A stretch of 64,000 nt of DNA from Natranaerovirga hydrolytica (lineage in GTDB: Bacteria > Bacillota > Clostridia > Lachnospirales > DSM-24629): the NCBI RefSeq assembly GCF_004339095.1, contig NZ_SMGQ01000011.1:543575-607574 (forward strand), in the 5' to 3' direction. Below are positions 9,293 to 18,383 of this stretch, one piece after another. The notes beneath the pieces were generated by a model. That model was not told where the DNA came from. It did no database searches and saw only the letters and a list, made by a program, of their open reading frames with translations. Numbering within the stretch: the first letter of the stretch is position 1; the number at the start of each line of letters is the position of its first letter. A program made the translations under genes and the position numbers.

Positions 9293-9955
9293 CTAACTGG
9301 AATAATTCTCAATAAAATGAACCAATTCTTCTTCACTATATATTTTTCTACCTGGCTTTTTTAAGTCCTCTTGCTCTTCTTCTGACAAAGCATTAATATG
9401 TGCATTAATATCTTCTCTAATGGTTCCGTCTGGATTTTCTATCACAATAACATTTCTATCTGGATCGATATATACGCTATAGTACTTATCATTTCCAGAC
9501 GCATATACTTTTCTTAATACAACTTTTGAAGAAGAAAAAGAAAGCAACTCAAAATTGTCTAAGCTTTTATTAATGTCTTCATCTGTTGGATTCATTAAAT
9601 AATCTTTTGTATATTGTTCCACTTGTTCTCTTGTTAAATCTTGTAGATAAAAAGGTGGTATCATTTCTTGAGTAATGGTTCGATCATCCTCTTTATAAAC
9701 ATATTCCATCACCAATTTTGTTGCTGGTGTAATTCTTTCTAAGTTCACTGAATCCACTGTGATCGAGTTATAATTACGAAAATCAACAATGGGTTCCGGG
9801 TGTTGAGCTTGTCTAATATCAAAAGGTTCACTTTCAATACCCTCTTCTTCTAAAAATTCATTGTTATTGTTAAAAATAATTACTTGATAGGCAACAATAA
9901 AAACCAATATAAATATAGATAAAAGTCCAATAGGATAGATGAATTTCTTTTTCAT
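9293..9955 (-). CDS. Membrane-anchored protein with a BofC-like C-terminal domain
   Basis: 220 residues. An N-terminal membrane segment (about 7-29) is followed by an acidic linker and an extracytoplasmic domain. The C-terminal portion (about 140-218) has the layout of the BofC C-terminal domain: a KVVLRKVY strand, a YYSVYIDPDRNVIVIENPDG hairpin, then a SEEEQEDLKKPGRKI segment and a closing helix EEELVHFIENY. BofC in Bacillus inhibits the SpoIVB protease during the sigma-K checkpoint. I infer the similarity by eye, so a role in sporulation signalling is only likely. It follows the SpoVB-like gene by 82 nt, a fitting neighbour, and ends at a strong terminator. Confidence 0.6.
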   Translation of the reverse strand: MKKKFIYPIGLLSIFILVFIVAYQVIIFNNNNEFLEEEGIESEPFDIRQAQHPEPIVDFRNYNSITVDSVNLERITPATKLVMEYVYKEDDRTITQEMIPPFYLQDLTREQVEQYTKDYLMNPTDEDINKSLDNFELLSFSSSKVVLRKVYASGNDKYYSVYIDPDRNVIVIENPDGTIREDINAHINALSEEEQEDLKKPGRKIYSEEELVHFIENYSS

Positions 9956-10037
9956 AAAAACACTCCTTCATCATAGTTTGTTACTATGTTAGTGGTTTTT
10001 ATAGTATTATCTACCATATTGTACTCAATTATACATT

Positions 10038-11654
10038 TTAATCAATTATCTTTAGTTTTAAACATATTTTCAATATCTTATGACCTAATGGAACACTTAA
10101 TAATTCTCTTTTGTTAATGGTATTTGTTTTTATAACTAAGATGCCATAAACACCAATACCAACTACAATAGCACTTACTGTGCTTAATTTATCAATATTT
10201 GTAATATAGTATAATAGTTGATGCATTGCAAATACCACAATACCCATTATGGAAGAACAAATTAATGGCATGATAAATGCTTTTTTAATATTTAATTTTA
10301 TGCCTGTAATTTTCTTAACAGCTTTTAAATTTAAGTATGCTGATATAACAGAAAATATAATGTTACTTATTATGATACCATACAAATCCATTTGTAATAC
10401 AAACAGCAATAAAATGTTAACAACAATTTTAATGGACATGGCTATAGCTGAATGCTTGACTGGTAAAGTAATACGATCTAAACCTTGCAATATACCCACT
10501 GAAATGGTTGATAAACAAAAGAACACAATGGTTATTGATCCTATTCTTAACATATTAGCAACCGCAGGATTGGTTTCATTAAATAATAACATTAATATGG
10601 GGCGTGCCATTATCAATGCACCTACTGCTGCGGGAATTGCAATAAGCATGATAAAACGAATGGCAATATTCACTTTATGATTAATTTCTTTTTTATGACC
10701 AGAAACCAATGAAGTGGCAATACTAGGTACAGTTGCCGCTGCTAATGCTGACCCTAAGGATATAGGCAAATTAATGATGACTTTGTATTTACCATCTAAT
10801 ATACCATAATAAGATGCCACTTGGTTTTCGGTAAATCCTTGAAAAGCCAAAGCTGAATTAAACATATAGGCATCCATAATATTGGTTAACTGAAATACTG
10901 TTGTTCCTAAGATAATCGGTACGATTGTTAAGCTTATGGTCTTTTGTAGTGTTAGAAACCCTTCAGCTTGTGTACTTGAATCGTAAGCTTGTTTTCTTTT
11001 TAGCATGGGTCTAATCATCATATAAATAACAATCATAAAAAGCAAACCAAATAAAGCACCAACACCTGTACCAATGGTACCACCTGCTGCTCCCCAGTGT
11101 AATCCACTTCCAATTAATAACCATGCTGCAAGTATACTAATCACTGCATTTAAAACTTGTTCTATGATTTGAGATAAAGCTGTTGGAACCATCGTATTCA
11201 TGCCTTGGAAATAACCTCTAAGCACGCCTAAGAAGGCTACAATTAATATGGTAGGTGCTAATACCCGTAAAGCATTAGCTGCTAACGGTGTATTCATCAT
11301 ATTGGCAAAAAAGTCTGCACCAAACCATATCACACTTGCACCAATCCCACCTGAAATCAATGCAAAGAGCAATGCACCTTTAAAAATATGATGGGCATTT
11401 TTATGTTCACCTAATGAAATTTTTGCAGAAATCAATTTTGAAACTGCAATGGGTATACCATATGAGGATATTACCAGCACAAAAGAATAAATTTGAAAGG
11501 CGACTGAGTAATAACCCATTCCTTCGTCTCCTAACATTCTCACAAGGGGAATTCTATAAATGAAACCAATTAGTCTAACAATAATAGAAGCCATTACAAG
11601 GATGCTGCCTTGCATTACTATACTATTCTTAGATATATTATTATTTTTTTTCAT
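10038..11654 (-). CDS. SpoVB/MurJ-family polysaccharide or lipid flippase
   Basis: 538 residues with about 14 hydrophobic helices throughout, the MATE/MOP-superfamily polysaccharide-transporter layout. The N-terminal region has the family pattern SIVRLIGFIYRIPLVRMLGDEG(M)GYY (about 21-46), and PTILIVAFLGVLRGYFQG near 130-147 is also diagnostic. Members include stage V sporulation protein B, needed for spore cortex, and lipid II flippases; telling them apart is not possible here. The ATG has an AGAGGTGTAAG site. The gene stands between cdd (84 nt upstream) and the BofC-like gene, in a stretch rich in sporulation genes, which favours a spore-envelope role. Confidence 0.82.
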   Translation of the reverse strand: MKKNNNISKNSIVMQGSILVMASIIVRLIGFIYRIPLVRMLGDEGMGYYSVAFQIYSFVLVISSYGIPIAVSKLISAKISLGEHKNAHHIFKGALLFALISGGIGASVIWFGADFFANMMNTPLAANALRVLAPTILIVAFLGVLRGYFQGMNTMVPTALSQIIEQVLNAVISILAAWLLIGSGLHWGAAGGTIGTGVGALFGLLFMIVIYMMIRPMLKRKQAYDSSTQAEGFLTLQKTISLTIVPIILGTTVFQLTNIMDAYMFNSALAFQGFTENQVASYYGILDGKYKVIINLPISLGSALAAATVPSIATSLVSGHKKEINHKVNIAIRFIMLIAIPAAVGALIMARPILMLLFNETNPAVANMLRIGSITIVFFCLSTISVGILQGLDRITLPVKHSAIAMSIKIVVNILLLFVLQMDLYGIIISNIIFSVISAYLNLKAVKKITGIKLNIKKAFIMPLICSSIMGIVVFAMHQLLYYITNIDKLSTVSAIVVGIGVYGILVIKTNTINKRELLSVPLGHKILKICLKLKIID

Positions 11655-11738
11655 CTTACACCTCTATTATTACGCAATAAATATGTATCATTACTCTTAT
11701 AATGATAGCTTATAAAAACAAATGATTCACTGGTACTT

Positions 11739-12137
11739 CTACTTCATAGTATCTTCATCTAACTTAAATGCAAAAGGCATAATCTTTTCCATATCAAAAA
11801 CTTTAATCTGCTCTTGTTGATTCATTAAAATCAGTTGTCCTTTTGGCATAAATTCAGCTAAAACTTGTCGACAGATACCACAAGGATAAGTTAAATCATT
11901 TGATGAACTAACAACAGCTATCTTAATAAATTCTTTTTCACCTTCCGATATGGCTTTATGCAATGCAACTCTTTCTGCACAATTAGTCGCACCATAAGAT
12001 GCATTTTCTATATTACATCCAGTGTATATTTTTCCACTTTTTGTTAATAGCGCTGCCCCAACTTTGAATTTGGAATAAGGTGAATAGGAAAATTCCATTG
12101 CAACTTTAGCTTCTTTAATCAGTTTATCATTATCCAT
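11739..12137 (-). CDS. cdd: Cytidine deaminase
   Basis: Hydrolytic deamination of cytidine and deoxycytidine to uridine forms, pyrimidine salvage; small cytoplasmic tetrameric zinc enzyme. The active-site zinc ligands are visible: C53 in NCAERVAL with the catalytic E55, and the pair C86 and C89 in PCGICRQ. The substrate loop KVGAAL is at 25-30 and the GCNIENASYG segment at 40-49. The length of 132 residues is standard. In many Firmicutes cdd follows dgkA in the yqf cluster; here a YerB-like lipoprotein gene sits between them, about 80 nt away, so the ancestral order is kept with one insertion. Confidence 0.96.
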   Translation of the reverse strand: MDNDKLIKEAKVAMEFSYSPYSKFKVGAALLTKSGKIYTGCNIENASYGATNCAERVALHKAISEGEKEFIKIAVVSSSNDLTYPCGICRQVLAEFMPKGQLILMNQQEQIKVFDMEKIMPFAFKLDEDTMK

Positions 12138-12216
12138 GCTTTATCCTCTATTCTAAATTTTATTTTCTATTGATTTTGATCTATTACTATGTTTAACTTT
12201 TGTCATAGGCTTAATA

Positions 12217-13290
12217 CTATTCTAAAATAATTTCTCTATTGTCAGGGAAAACAGCAATCCATGTTTTGCCTTTATTCATTAATAATTCATTACCCTCTTC
12301 ATCATAATATTGAGTGGCTGAACGATGAGCCGTCTTTTCCCAAGTTATTTCTATGGCTTCTCCATTGGTAATATAATACCCTTTACCATTAGAAATCAAA
12401 TCTTGATCTAACCTTCCTGCTGTATCTCCAGGTATTAACCAAGTGGACGTATATTGTACAATAATATTTTTAAATTCCAATTGTTCTTCTGTTTCTCTTT
12501 CAATATGCGGTTGTCCACCTCTATGATATCTTTTATATAATTTTAAATCTTCATCATAGCTAAAATTTGATGTATATGTGGTGTTACCGGAGAAAGGCAA
12601 GGTGACTTCATTGGCAACAATGTCACTGTTCAAATCTGTTTCTTCTTCATAAAAACGAAACTTAGGCTCTAAGTCTTCTGATATTTCTTGTCGATAGCCT
12701 GTTTCTTCCCAAGTGTTCATTAATCTTTCATAACTTGTATATGTACTATTGGGTGCTACTCTTGTAGAATCAATAAAATTCATTATTCCGCCCCAAGTCA
12801 TACCATTAAAATTTGGTGTATTTAATTGGCTAAAAGCAGCTTGTGCTTGTGGGCTTTGACCATGGTGAACATAAATGGCATCGTGGTCAAAAGCATACTC
12901 TAAAAAATAATGTCTTGCACTTCTAATGGGTCCAATTTTTTCTGAATCAAAGTCCTGATACAAAGCCAATAATCTTGTTATTCCACCTTCTACAACGGTT
13001 TCATAGAATACATCTGCTTGCATAATCCCACTTTGAGGTATTGCACCACCATGATTGTTAATCATAATACCAATGGGTCTTCGATTAGCTGCTTCTTCAT
13101 CTATATATAAACCCGTCAATGGATTCATTGCCATTCCTTCAAATTCATCTATTTCTTCCTCTTCCTCCTCTTCTATTACATCTTCTGGCACTTCTTCTAC
13201 AATATCTATTTGTTCTTCTGGTTCTTCATTTTTGCCACATCCAACGAAAGCCATTGTGATTATTAATAATACTAAAAATATTTTTTTCAT
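12217..13290 (-). CDS. yerB: DUF3048 (YerB-like) lipoprotein
   Basis: Surface lipoprotein of the DUF3048 family. A signal peptide MKKIFLVLLIITMAFVGC with lipobox cysteine at 18 is followed by a striking Glu/Asp/Val linker (about 21-50, including a run of glutamates). Next come the two DUF3048 domains, recognised by NPLTGLYID, PIGIMINNH, IMQADVFYE and GPIRSARHYFLEYA in the first half. I chose the internal ATG at 13288-13290 because GGGAGGAATT lies right before it; an in-frame start four codons earlier has no site. B. subtilis YerB is reported to be connected with the PcrA helicase operon, but no pcrA is present here, so the function is not settled. Confidence 0.88.
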   Translation of the reverse strand: MKKIFLVLLIITMAFVGCGKNEEPEEQIDIVEEVPEDVIEEEEEEEIDEFEGMAMNPLTGLYIDEEAANRRPIGIMINNHGGAIPQSGIMQADVFYETVVEGGITRLLALYQDFDSEKIGPIRSARHYFLEYAFDHDAIYVHHGQSPQAQAAFSQLNTPNFNGMTWGGIMNFIDSTRVAPNSTYTSYERLMNTWEETGYRQEISEDLEPKFRFYEEETDLNSDIVANEVTLPFSGNTTYTSNFSYDEDLKLYKRYHRGGQPHIERETEEQLEFKNIIVQYTSTWLIPGDTAGRLDQDLISNGKGYYITNGEAIEITWEKTAHRSATQYYDEEGNELLMNKGKTWIAVFPDNREIILE

Positions 13291-13344
13291 AATTCCTCCC
13301 AATAATATATGATGTTTTCTAATGGTATATTTTGTATCCTATTA

Positions 13345-13713
13345 TTATAATAATATATTAACTACTTTAGGTATGTACAATAGAACAGCAACAACTACAG
13401 AAACCATTGCTGAGAATAATACTGCACCTGCAGCGATATCCTTGGACAACTTTGCAAGAGGATGGATTTTTTGATCCACTGCTAAATCCACCACTCTTTC
13501 AATAGCTGTATTGATAATTTCTGTAATAATCACCAATGCACTGGTTAATATCACAAGTATAAACTCAATAGTACTAAACGCTAAAAAACAACCTAATGTT
13601 AATGCCAGTATCATTAAGATCAGATGAATTTTTATATTGCGTTCTTTTTTTATTACATGTTTTATTCCGTCTATAGCGCAGGTAAAACTTTCTAATAGGG
13701 ATTGATTTTTCAT
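13345..13713 (-). CDS. dgkA: Diacylglycerol/undecaprenol kinase
   Basis: Small integral membrane kinase with three helices, of the DgkA family; the Gram-positive members mostly phosphorylate undecaprenol for cell-wall lipid recycling. Hallmarks are KIHLILMILAL (28-38), the active-site EIINTAIE (65-72) and KDIAAGAVL (about 90-98) before the third helix. The length of 122 residues is usual. Its ATG overlaps the stop codon of ybeY by 4 nt, a coupled arrangement, and this ybeY-dgkA order is the conserved Firmicutes one. The substrate preference cannot be read from the sequence. Confidence 0.94.
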   Translation of the reverse strand: MKNQSLLESFTCAIDGIKHVIKKERNIKIHLILMILALTLGCFLAFSTIEFILVILTSALVIITEIINTAIERVVDLAVDQKIHPLAKLSKDIAAGAVLFSAMVSVVVAVLLYIPKVVNILL

Positions 13714-14207
13714 CTGTACAGACCTACTTTTTCCATAATAATATTTTGCTTTAATTGCATAGCATCTTCTTCTTCTTTTTCCATATGATCGTATCCAAAT
13801 AAATGTAGCATACTATGGGCAACTAAAAACCCTAATTCTCTTTCAATAGAATGGCCATACGTATGTGCTTGCTCTTTTAGTTTGTCAATAGAAATAACAA
13901 TGTCACCCAGTAATAATTCCTGCACCTGTCCATTGATATCCGCTGACAGATGTTCTTCTATTGTTTTTATATCGCCAATTTCACCTGAGTCCATAATGGG
14001 AAAAGACAATACATCCGTTGGCATATCTTTTCCTCTATAGTCCTTATTAAGACATTGAATTTCATCATTATTGGTTAATACCACACTTACTTCCACTGGT
14101 TGTCGTATTTCTTCAACCTCTAATGATTCTTTAATAACTTTATGAATAATTTTTTCGTAATCAAAATCTAATACATCATCCACTACTTTTTCTATAAAAA
14201 CACTCAT
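13710..14207 (-). CDS. ybeY: Endoribonuclease YbeY, rRNA maturation factor
   Basis: Zinc endoribonuclease acting in 16S rRNA 3'-end maturation and 70S ribosome quality control; cytoplasmic. The metal site is clear: H131, H135 and H141 in HSMLHLFGYDH, the family HxxxHxxxxxH pattern. The substrate-facing stretch RGKDMPTDVLSFP is at 58-70 and GDIVIS at 101-106. The length of 165 residues is normal. It starts 9 nt after the HD phosphohydrolase and overlaps dgkA by 4 nt, so translation is likely coupled along phoH-pgpH-ybeY-dgkA. Confidence 0.96.
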   Translation of the reverse strand: MSVFIEKVVDDVLDFDYEKIIHKVIKESLEVEEIRQPVEVSVVLTNNDEIQCLNKDYRGKDMPTDVLSFPIMDSGEIGDIKTIEEHLSADINGQVQELLLGDIVISIDKLKEQAHTYGHSIERELGFLVAHSMLHLFGYDHMEKEEEDAMQLKQNIIMEKVGLYR

Positions 14208-14216
14208 AGGTCACCT

Positions 14217-15608
14217 CTATGCTTCTTTTGGATAGTCAATGCGTTCATGGTACATGCCTTTGTATACTTTTAAGAAAGCATTGGAAATGGTTGTTAGTTC
14301 TTTAATTTTTAGCTCACTTTTGTCCAATTGCCCTTCATCTAATTTCATTTTAATGATTTTTTGTATAACCTCTTCAATTTTTTCTAAATTCTTTTCATTT
14401 TGAGGAATACATCTTACAGCTGCCTCTACTGAATCTGCCAACATGACAACGGCTGCTTCATTGGTCTGAGGTATAGGCCCACTGTATCGATAATCTTCCT
14501 CTTTTACAAGTTCTTGAGGATTATTTTCTTTTGCTTTATAATAAAAATATTTTACCAATGTTGTACCTTGATGTTGTTGTATAATATTTCTTATGTTCTT
14601 TGGTAATTTAAAATCTTTTGCTAACTTCACGCCATACTCCACATGGTCAATGATAATTCTTGCGCTTTTTTCTGGTTCAAAGTCATCATGTGGATTCTCA
14701 CCACTTTGATTTTCTTTAAACATATTGGGATTTTTTAATTTTCCAATGTCGTGGTAAAGTGCACCTGCCCTTGCTAACAAATAATCGCCACCAATATCTG
14801 TTGTTGCCGTTTCAGACAGATTGGCAACTAATTGACTGTGATGCAAAGTTCCTGGAGCTTCAATTAATAATCGTTGCATTAACTTCTGATTGGAATTGCT
14901 TAATTCTAACAACTTTAAAGGCGTTACCACATCAAATAAGGCTTCCCAAAGGGGTAAACTACCTAATGTGATTATGACTGAAAATCCAGCGTTTAAAACG
15001 CCATATAAGATGTCCACTTCAAAAACAGACACATTATTAATTAAACTGATGCTTAATATGAGTAAAGCATTTACGCCCATTAGAGTAAGCGCAACCCAAA
15101 CAATATTTCTTCTTAACTTGGTTTGATTAATAATCAAAGCTGCAATGGTACCATACACCAAGTAAAAAACCAACACTTCCCAGTTAAATTCCAATGTCAG
15201 TAGACTAGCCATGATGGCATAAAATCCGTTGATTATAATAGCCAATTGTATATCTAATAATAATGCAATTAACATGGCGCCTATTACAATAGGCATTAAA
15301 TAATACGATACATTAGATATTAATATAAAGGGTATAAATATGACTACATAGGTGAAAAACAGTAATAAAAGGGTATTTTTAGAATCTATTAATTCTTTCT
15401 TTTGAGTGTAGCAGTAAAAATAAACACAAAAAAACATTAATATCAGTATAACTACTGTCCCAATGATACCATTGGTATCATATTCATTCCCAAGTATGTA
15501 TGCAATTATTGAGCCTACTGTAATCAATAGGGTAATAATTGCTAATGAAATTTGTAAAATATTGCCTTGAAACAGATTAATGGTTTTCTTTTCCTGTCGT
15601 TTTTTCAT
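14217..15608 (-). CDS. pgpH: PgpH-like membrane HD phosphodiesterase, lacking the N-terminal sensor domain
   Basis: Member of the 7TM-HD family whose PgpH/YqfF members hydrolyse c-di-AMP. Seven or so membrane helices (about 17-220) lead into a cytoplasmic HD domain: H256/H257 in GTLHHSQLVANLSE, the metal-binding HDIGK at 286-290, NPHDD further on, and HQGTTLVKYFYYKA. The oddity is length: 463 residues against about 700 for typical PgpH. The protein begins directly at the first helix of the 7TM part and has none of the extracytoplasmic 7TMR-HDED domain. The region upstream (15609-15661) is only 53 nt, so the missing part is not a separate adjacent gene. The place between phoH and ybeY matches pgpH in other Firmicutes. 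Confidence 0.87.
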   Translation of the reverse strand: MKKRQEKKTINLFQGNILQISLAIITLLITVGSIIAYILGNEYDTNGIIGTVVILILMFFCVYFYCYTQKKELIDSKNTLLLLFFTYVVIFIPFILISNVSYYLMPIVIGAMLIALLLDIQLAIIINGFYAIMASLLTLEFNWEVLVFYLVYGTIAALIINQTKLRRNIVWVALTLMGVNALLILSISLINNVSVFEVDILYGVLNAGFSVIITLGSLPLWEALFDVVTPLKLLELSNSNQKLMQRLLIEAPGTLHHSQLVANLSETATTDIGGDYLLARAGALYHDIGKLKNPNMFKENQSGENPHDDFEPEKSARIIIDHVEYGVKLAKDFKLPKNIRNIIQQHQGTTLVKYFYYKAKENNPQELVKEEDYRYSGPIPQTNEAAVVMLADSVEAAVRCIPQNEKNLEKIEEVIQKIIKMKLDEGQLDKSELKIKELTTISNAFLKVYKGMYHERIDYPKEA

Positions 15609-15661
15609 ATAAAACCTCTCCTTTAGTATGCCATTTCTAAAACAAATCCGTTTACCATTTA

Positions 15662-16675
15662 TTATTTTTTTCTATTTGTTCTAGGTTTTGTGTTTGTTTT
15701 TCGTTTATCTGTGGGCTTGCTTTTGCTTTCATATGTCTCGTACGCTTTAACAATTTTTTGTACCAAAGGATGTCGTACAACATCTTTATTGGTTAGTTTT
15801 GAAACACCAATACCTTCAATGTTATTAAGAACTTTTATAGCCTCTTCTAGACCTGACTTTGAGCCGATTGCCAAGTCTTTTTGTGTTATATCTCCTGTAA
15901 TAATGGCTTTAGAGTTAAATCCAATACGGGTTAAAAACATCTTCATTTGAGCAGGTGTGGTGTTTTGTGCCTCATCTAATACAATAAAAGCATTGTCTAA
16001 GGTCCTACCTCTCATATAGGCTAACGGTGCAATTTCAATTAATCCCTTTTCTATATTCTTCATATAAGTTTCTGGTCCCATGATTTGATGTAACGCGTCA
16101 TATAAGGGTCTTAAATACGGATCAATTTTACTTTGTAAATCCCCTGGCAAAAAACCTAACCTTTCTCCTGCTTCTATTGCAGGGCGGGTTAATATAATGC
16201 GATTCACTTCATTATTTTTAAAAGCTGTGATAGCCATTGCCATTGCTAAAAAAGTTTTTCCAGTTCCCGCTGGTCCTACGCCAAAGACAATCATATTTTT
16301 ACGAATCAAATCTATATATTCTTTTTGACCAAGGGTTTTAGGTCTAATTTGCTTACCATCAATGGTCATACAGACTAAGTCATCTTGTACTTTAGCCAGC
16401 TTTTCTTCTTGATCTTCTGCTACTAAGGATAATAAATAATCTGCATTTTGTTCTGTAATAGCTGTTTTTTTATTGGAAAGAATCAAGAGTTGATTTAGAA
16501 CTCTTTGTGCTTTTTCAACTTGGCCTTGTTCACCAATAATTTTTATATTTTCGCCTCTATTAACAATCGTCACACTCAGTTCCTTCTCTATTTTTTTAAT
16601 ATTTATGTCGAATTGTCCAAAAATATTAATAATATGCTCATTGGGTATCTCCATCGTCTTCTCGAATAATTTCAT
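15662..16675 (-). CDS. phoH: PhoH-family ATPase
   Basis: PhoH-like P-loop ATPase, proposed to act in RNA metabolism together with YbeY. An N-terminal KH-like segment (about 15-65) precedes the ATPase domain, with Walker A GPAGTGKT near 134-141, the RPAIEAGERLGFLPGD signature, Walker B FIVLDEAQN and the sensor stretch ITGDITQ. The C-terminus is a basic tail ending in repeated Lys/Arg/Thr. I set the start at the ATG at 16673-16675, 12 bases after GGAGGA; a TTG four codons earlier sits directly on that site and is unlikely. The first 38 nt overlap the end of yqfD. Gene order yqfC-yqfD-phoH-pgpH-ybeY-dgkA is classical. Confidence 0.94.
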   Translation of the reverse strand: MKLFEKTMEIPNEHIINIFGQFDINIKKIEKELSVTIVNRGENIKIIGEQGQVEKAQRVLNQLLILSNKKTAITEQNADYLLSLVAEDQEEKLAKVQDDLVCMTIDGKQIRPKTLGQKEYIDLIRKNMIVFGVGPAGTGKTFLAMAMAITAFKNNEVNRIILTRPAIEAGERLGFLPGDLQSKIDPYLRPLYDALHQIMGPETYMKNIEKGLIEIAPLAYMRGRTLDNAFIVLDEAQNTTPAQMKMFLTRIGFNSKAIITGDITQKDLAIGSKSGLEEAIKVLNNIEGIGVSKLTNKDVVRHPLVQKIVKAYETYESKSKPTDKRKTNTKPRTNRKK

Positions 16676-17885
16676 CTTCGTATTCAATCCTCCGCTCTGA
16701 TATATTTATTGGTTGGTCTATACCGATTCTTTCTATTAGCACTAATTGTCCTTCTAATATTACGACATCATTCTCTTCTTTTATTTTAACATTATTTTCT
16801 AATATTTGTACCCCCTTTTCTTCCAATTCTTTAATATATTTATTTAATCTATGATTTAAAAGGTTTGTTGCTTCTTCCAAAGTGTAGTATTGATCTGCCA
16901 TATAATACTCTCTATACTCCGTTTTAATCTGTTCTACTGGCAAGAAAAAATTTTTTCCAATTTTGTATGTTTTGTTTTTTATTATTGTATCATATTCTTC
17001 TAACTTTATTCTAGGATGATATAAGGTAATATTATTGTTAAAAAAATTGTAAGTGTATCCTTTTTGTGTTTTTCCTGTAAAAACCTTTTCTTGATAGTAT
17101 AAAGGCACTTCGTCCTCATAATGATAAATGGTTTGAGCATATATATCCCCATCGGCATGAACAAATTCTACATCTCTTAAAACCTCTTCCATTTTTATTA
17201 ATAAATCTCCAGTTACTAACACATCTCCTTTTACAACGACATCACCTTCTACAACCATTGGCATTCCTTTTCTTGTAACAATGGAAGTAATCACACCATC
17301 TTTTTCTGCTATAATATCTGAAGGTATACTTTCTGCTACATCTTCATGCCTCTCTAAGGTTTCTTGTAAATGCAAGATCATTTTTGTCCCATTGACTTCA
17401 ATAGATGCCCAAGATATATCTTGAAAATCTTTCATAATGCGTTTTTCTATTTCACTGCTAATGACCTCCGTTTTTTTCATGCCTACTTTGTAATCATTAC
17501 TGGATAAGTACTTGAGTAACAATTCATCTGTATAAGTGTAATTGCCAACAAACTCTATTCTCCAAATAAATAATGACAGGATATATATAAATGAGACAAA
17601 TACCCCTATACCCATAAAAAACAATTTTCTTTTTCGATATTTGTAAAAGAAAAAGGGTAATCCTATTTTATCTACGATTTTAATTTTAGTATTTGTTTTT
17701 CTAACAATTGGCTTTAAAAGCTTATACCCTTTCACACTAATGCAAAATGTATAAGCGTTTTTATTTTTTTTAAGTTGCCATATAAGTATTTTTTTATTGG
17801 CACATAAATTAATAAATCTTTCTGGCGAAAAACCTTTTACTTCCACTACTAAAAAACCTTTTATAAATTTTATAAAATTGATCAT
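16638..17885 (-). CDS. yqfD: Sporulation protein YqfD
   Basis: Sporulation-specific membrane protein of the YqfD family, in Bacillus linked to the sigma-E regulon and the mother cell; the biochemical role is unknown. 415 residues. The N-terminal 90 residues are soluble and basic, including FIKFIKGFLVVEVKGFSPERF (about 4-24) without the last part of the domain. One membrane helix follows (about 92-112, after KYRKRKLFFMG), then a long extracytoplasmic domain with ISWASIEVNGT and repeated beta segments. It ends inside the start of phoH. A hairpin with T-tract separates it from yqfC, so it may have its own promoter. Confidence 0.9.
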   Translation of the reverse strand: MINFIKFIKGFLVVEVKGFSPERFINLCANKKILIWQLKKNKNAYTFCISVKGYKLLKPIVRKTNTKIKIVDKIGLPFFFYKYRKRKLFFMGIGVFVSFIYILSLFIWRIEFVGNYTYTDELLLKYLSSNDYKVGMKKTEVISSEIEKRIMKDFQDISWASIEVNGTKMILHLQETLERHEDVAESIPSDIIAEKDGVITSIVTRKGMPMVVEGDVVVKGDVLVTGDLLIKMEEVLRDVEFVHADGDIYAQTIYHYEDEVPLYYQEKVFTGKTQKGYTYNFFNNNITLYHPRIKLEEYDTIIKNKTYKIGKNFFLPVEQIKTEYREYYMADQYYTLEEATNLLNHRLNKYIKELEEKGVQILENNVKIKEENDVVILEGQLVLIERIGIDQPINISERRIEYEDEIIREDDGDTQ

Positions 17886-17970
17886 AGTGATCCCCTACTT
17901 TCAATGACCTTTTCTTAGCAAAATACTTTTTATATCAAACAGAATAATTCCTTACATTAATGGATAAGCT

Positions 17971-18010
17971 AAAAAGAGATAGAATGCATTAAATAATAAT
18001 TTTCTATCTC
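17971..18010 (-). terminator. Hairpin with T-tract between yqfC and yqfD
   Basis: On the - strand GAGATAGAA (18010-18002) pairs with TTCTATCTC (17984-17976), followed at once by TTTTT (17975-17971). The stem starts on the yqfC stop codon. It could end yqfC transcripts or attenuate read-through into yqfD. The 9-bp stem with 17-nt loop is only moderately strong. Confidence 0.55.
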
Positions 18011-18302
18011 ATAAAAAGCTTATATTGCTTATTCTTCCTGTAATCTTCATTTCATCATTGGTTAAGTAGTTGATTAATAATCTTTTTCCTCTTAATTCTA
18101 TTTGCCCTTTTTTCGTGCTTAATTTTATGTAATCTGAGTCGTACTCTACAATACCTTTATAGTTTTCTATGTAAACTTCATTTTTACCTGTAACTGTAAC
18201 TAAAGATGCACCAAGGGTTACATCTTGCGGAAGATTTAAAGCTTGTGTAAGGTTTTCTTTAATAGAGTCTTCTTCTTTATTTAATCTTTTTTTCTTATTC
18301 AT
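18009..18302 (-). CDS. yqfC: Sporulation protein YqfC
   Basis: Small protein of the YqfC/YabP family (97 residues), made in the mother cell under sigma-E in Bacillus and usually paired with YqfD. Typical features are the short basic N-terminus, LPQDVTLGASLVTVTG (about 28-43), the NYKGIVEYDSDYIKL strand-rich middle and the end GKRLLINYLTNDEMKITGRI. I prefer the ATG at 18300-18302, preceded by GGGTGAT, over an ATG four codons upstream that lacks a site. It is separated from yqfD by 123 nt that carries a hairpin. Function is known only as sporulation-associated. Confidence 0.88.
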   Translation of the reverse strand: MNKKKRLNKEEDSIKENLTQALNLPQDVTLGASLVTVTGKNEVYIENYKGIVEYDSDYIKLSTKKGQIELRGKRLLINYLTNDEMKITGRISNISFL

Positions 18303-18383
18303 AGTATCACCCATAATATTCTATGAAGAAATAATTTTAACTAGAACGCTTACTATACAATGGATAAGCTTAAATATTTTTGC

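Noticed and set aside
13055-13312. 85-codon rightward Ser-rich frame
   Set aside because: The Ser/Thr run is the antisense image of the Glu/Asp linker of the YerB-like lipoprotein.
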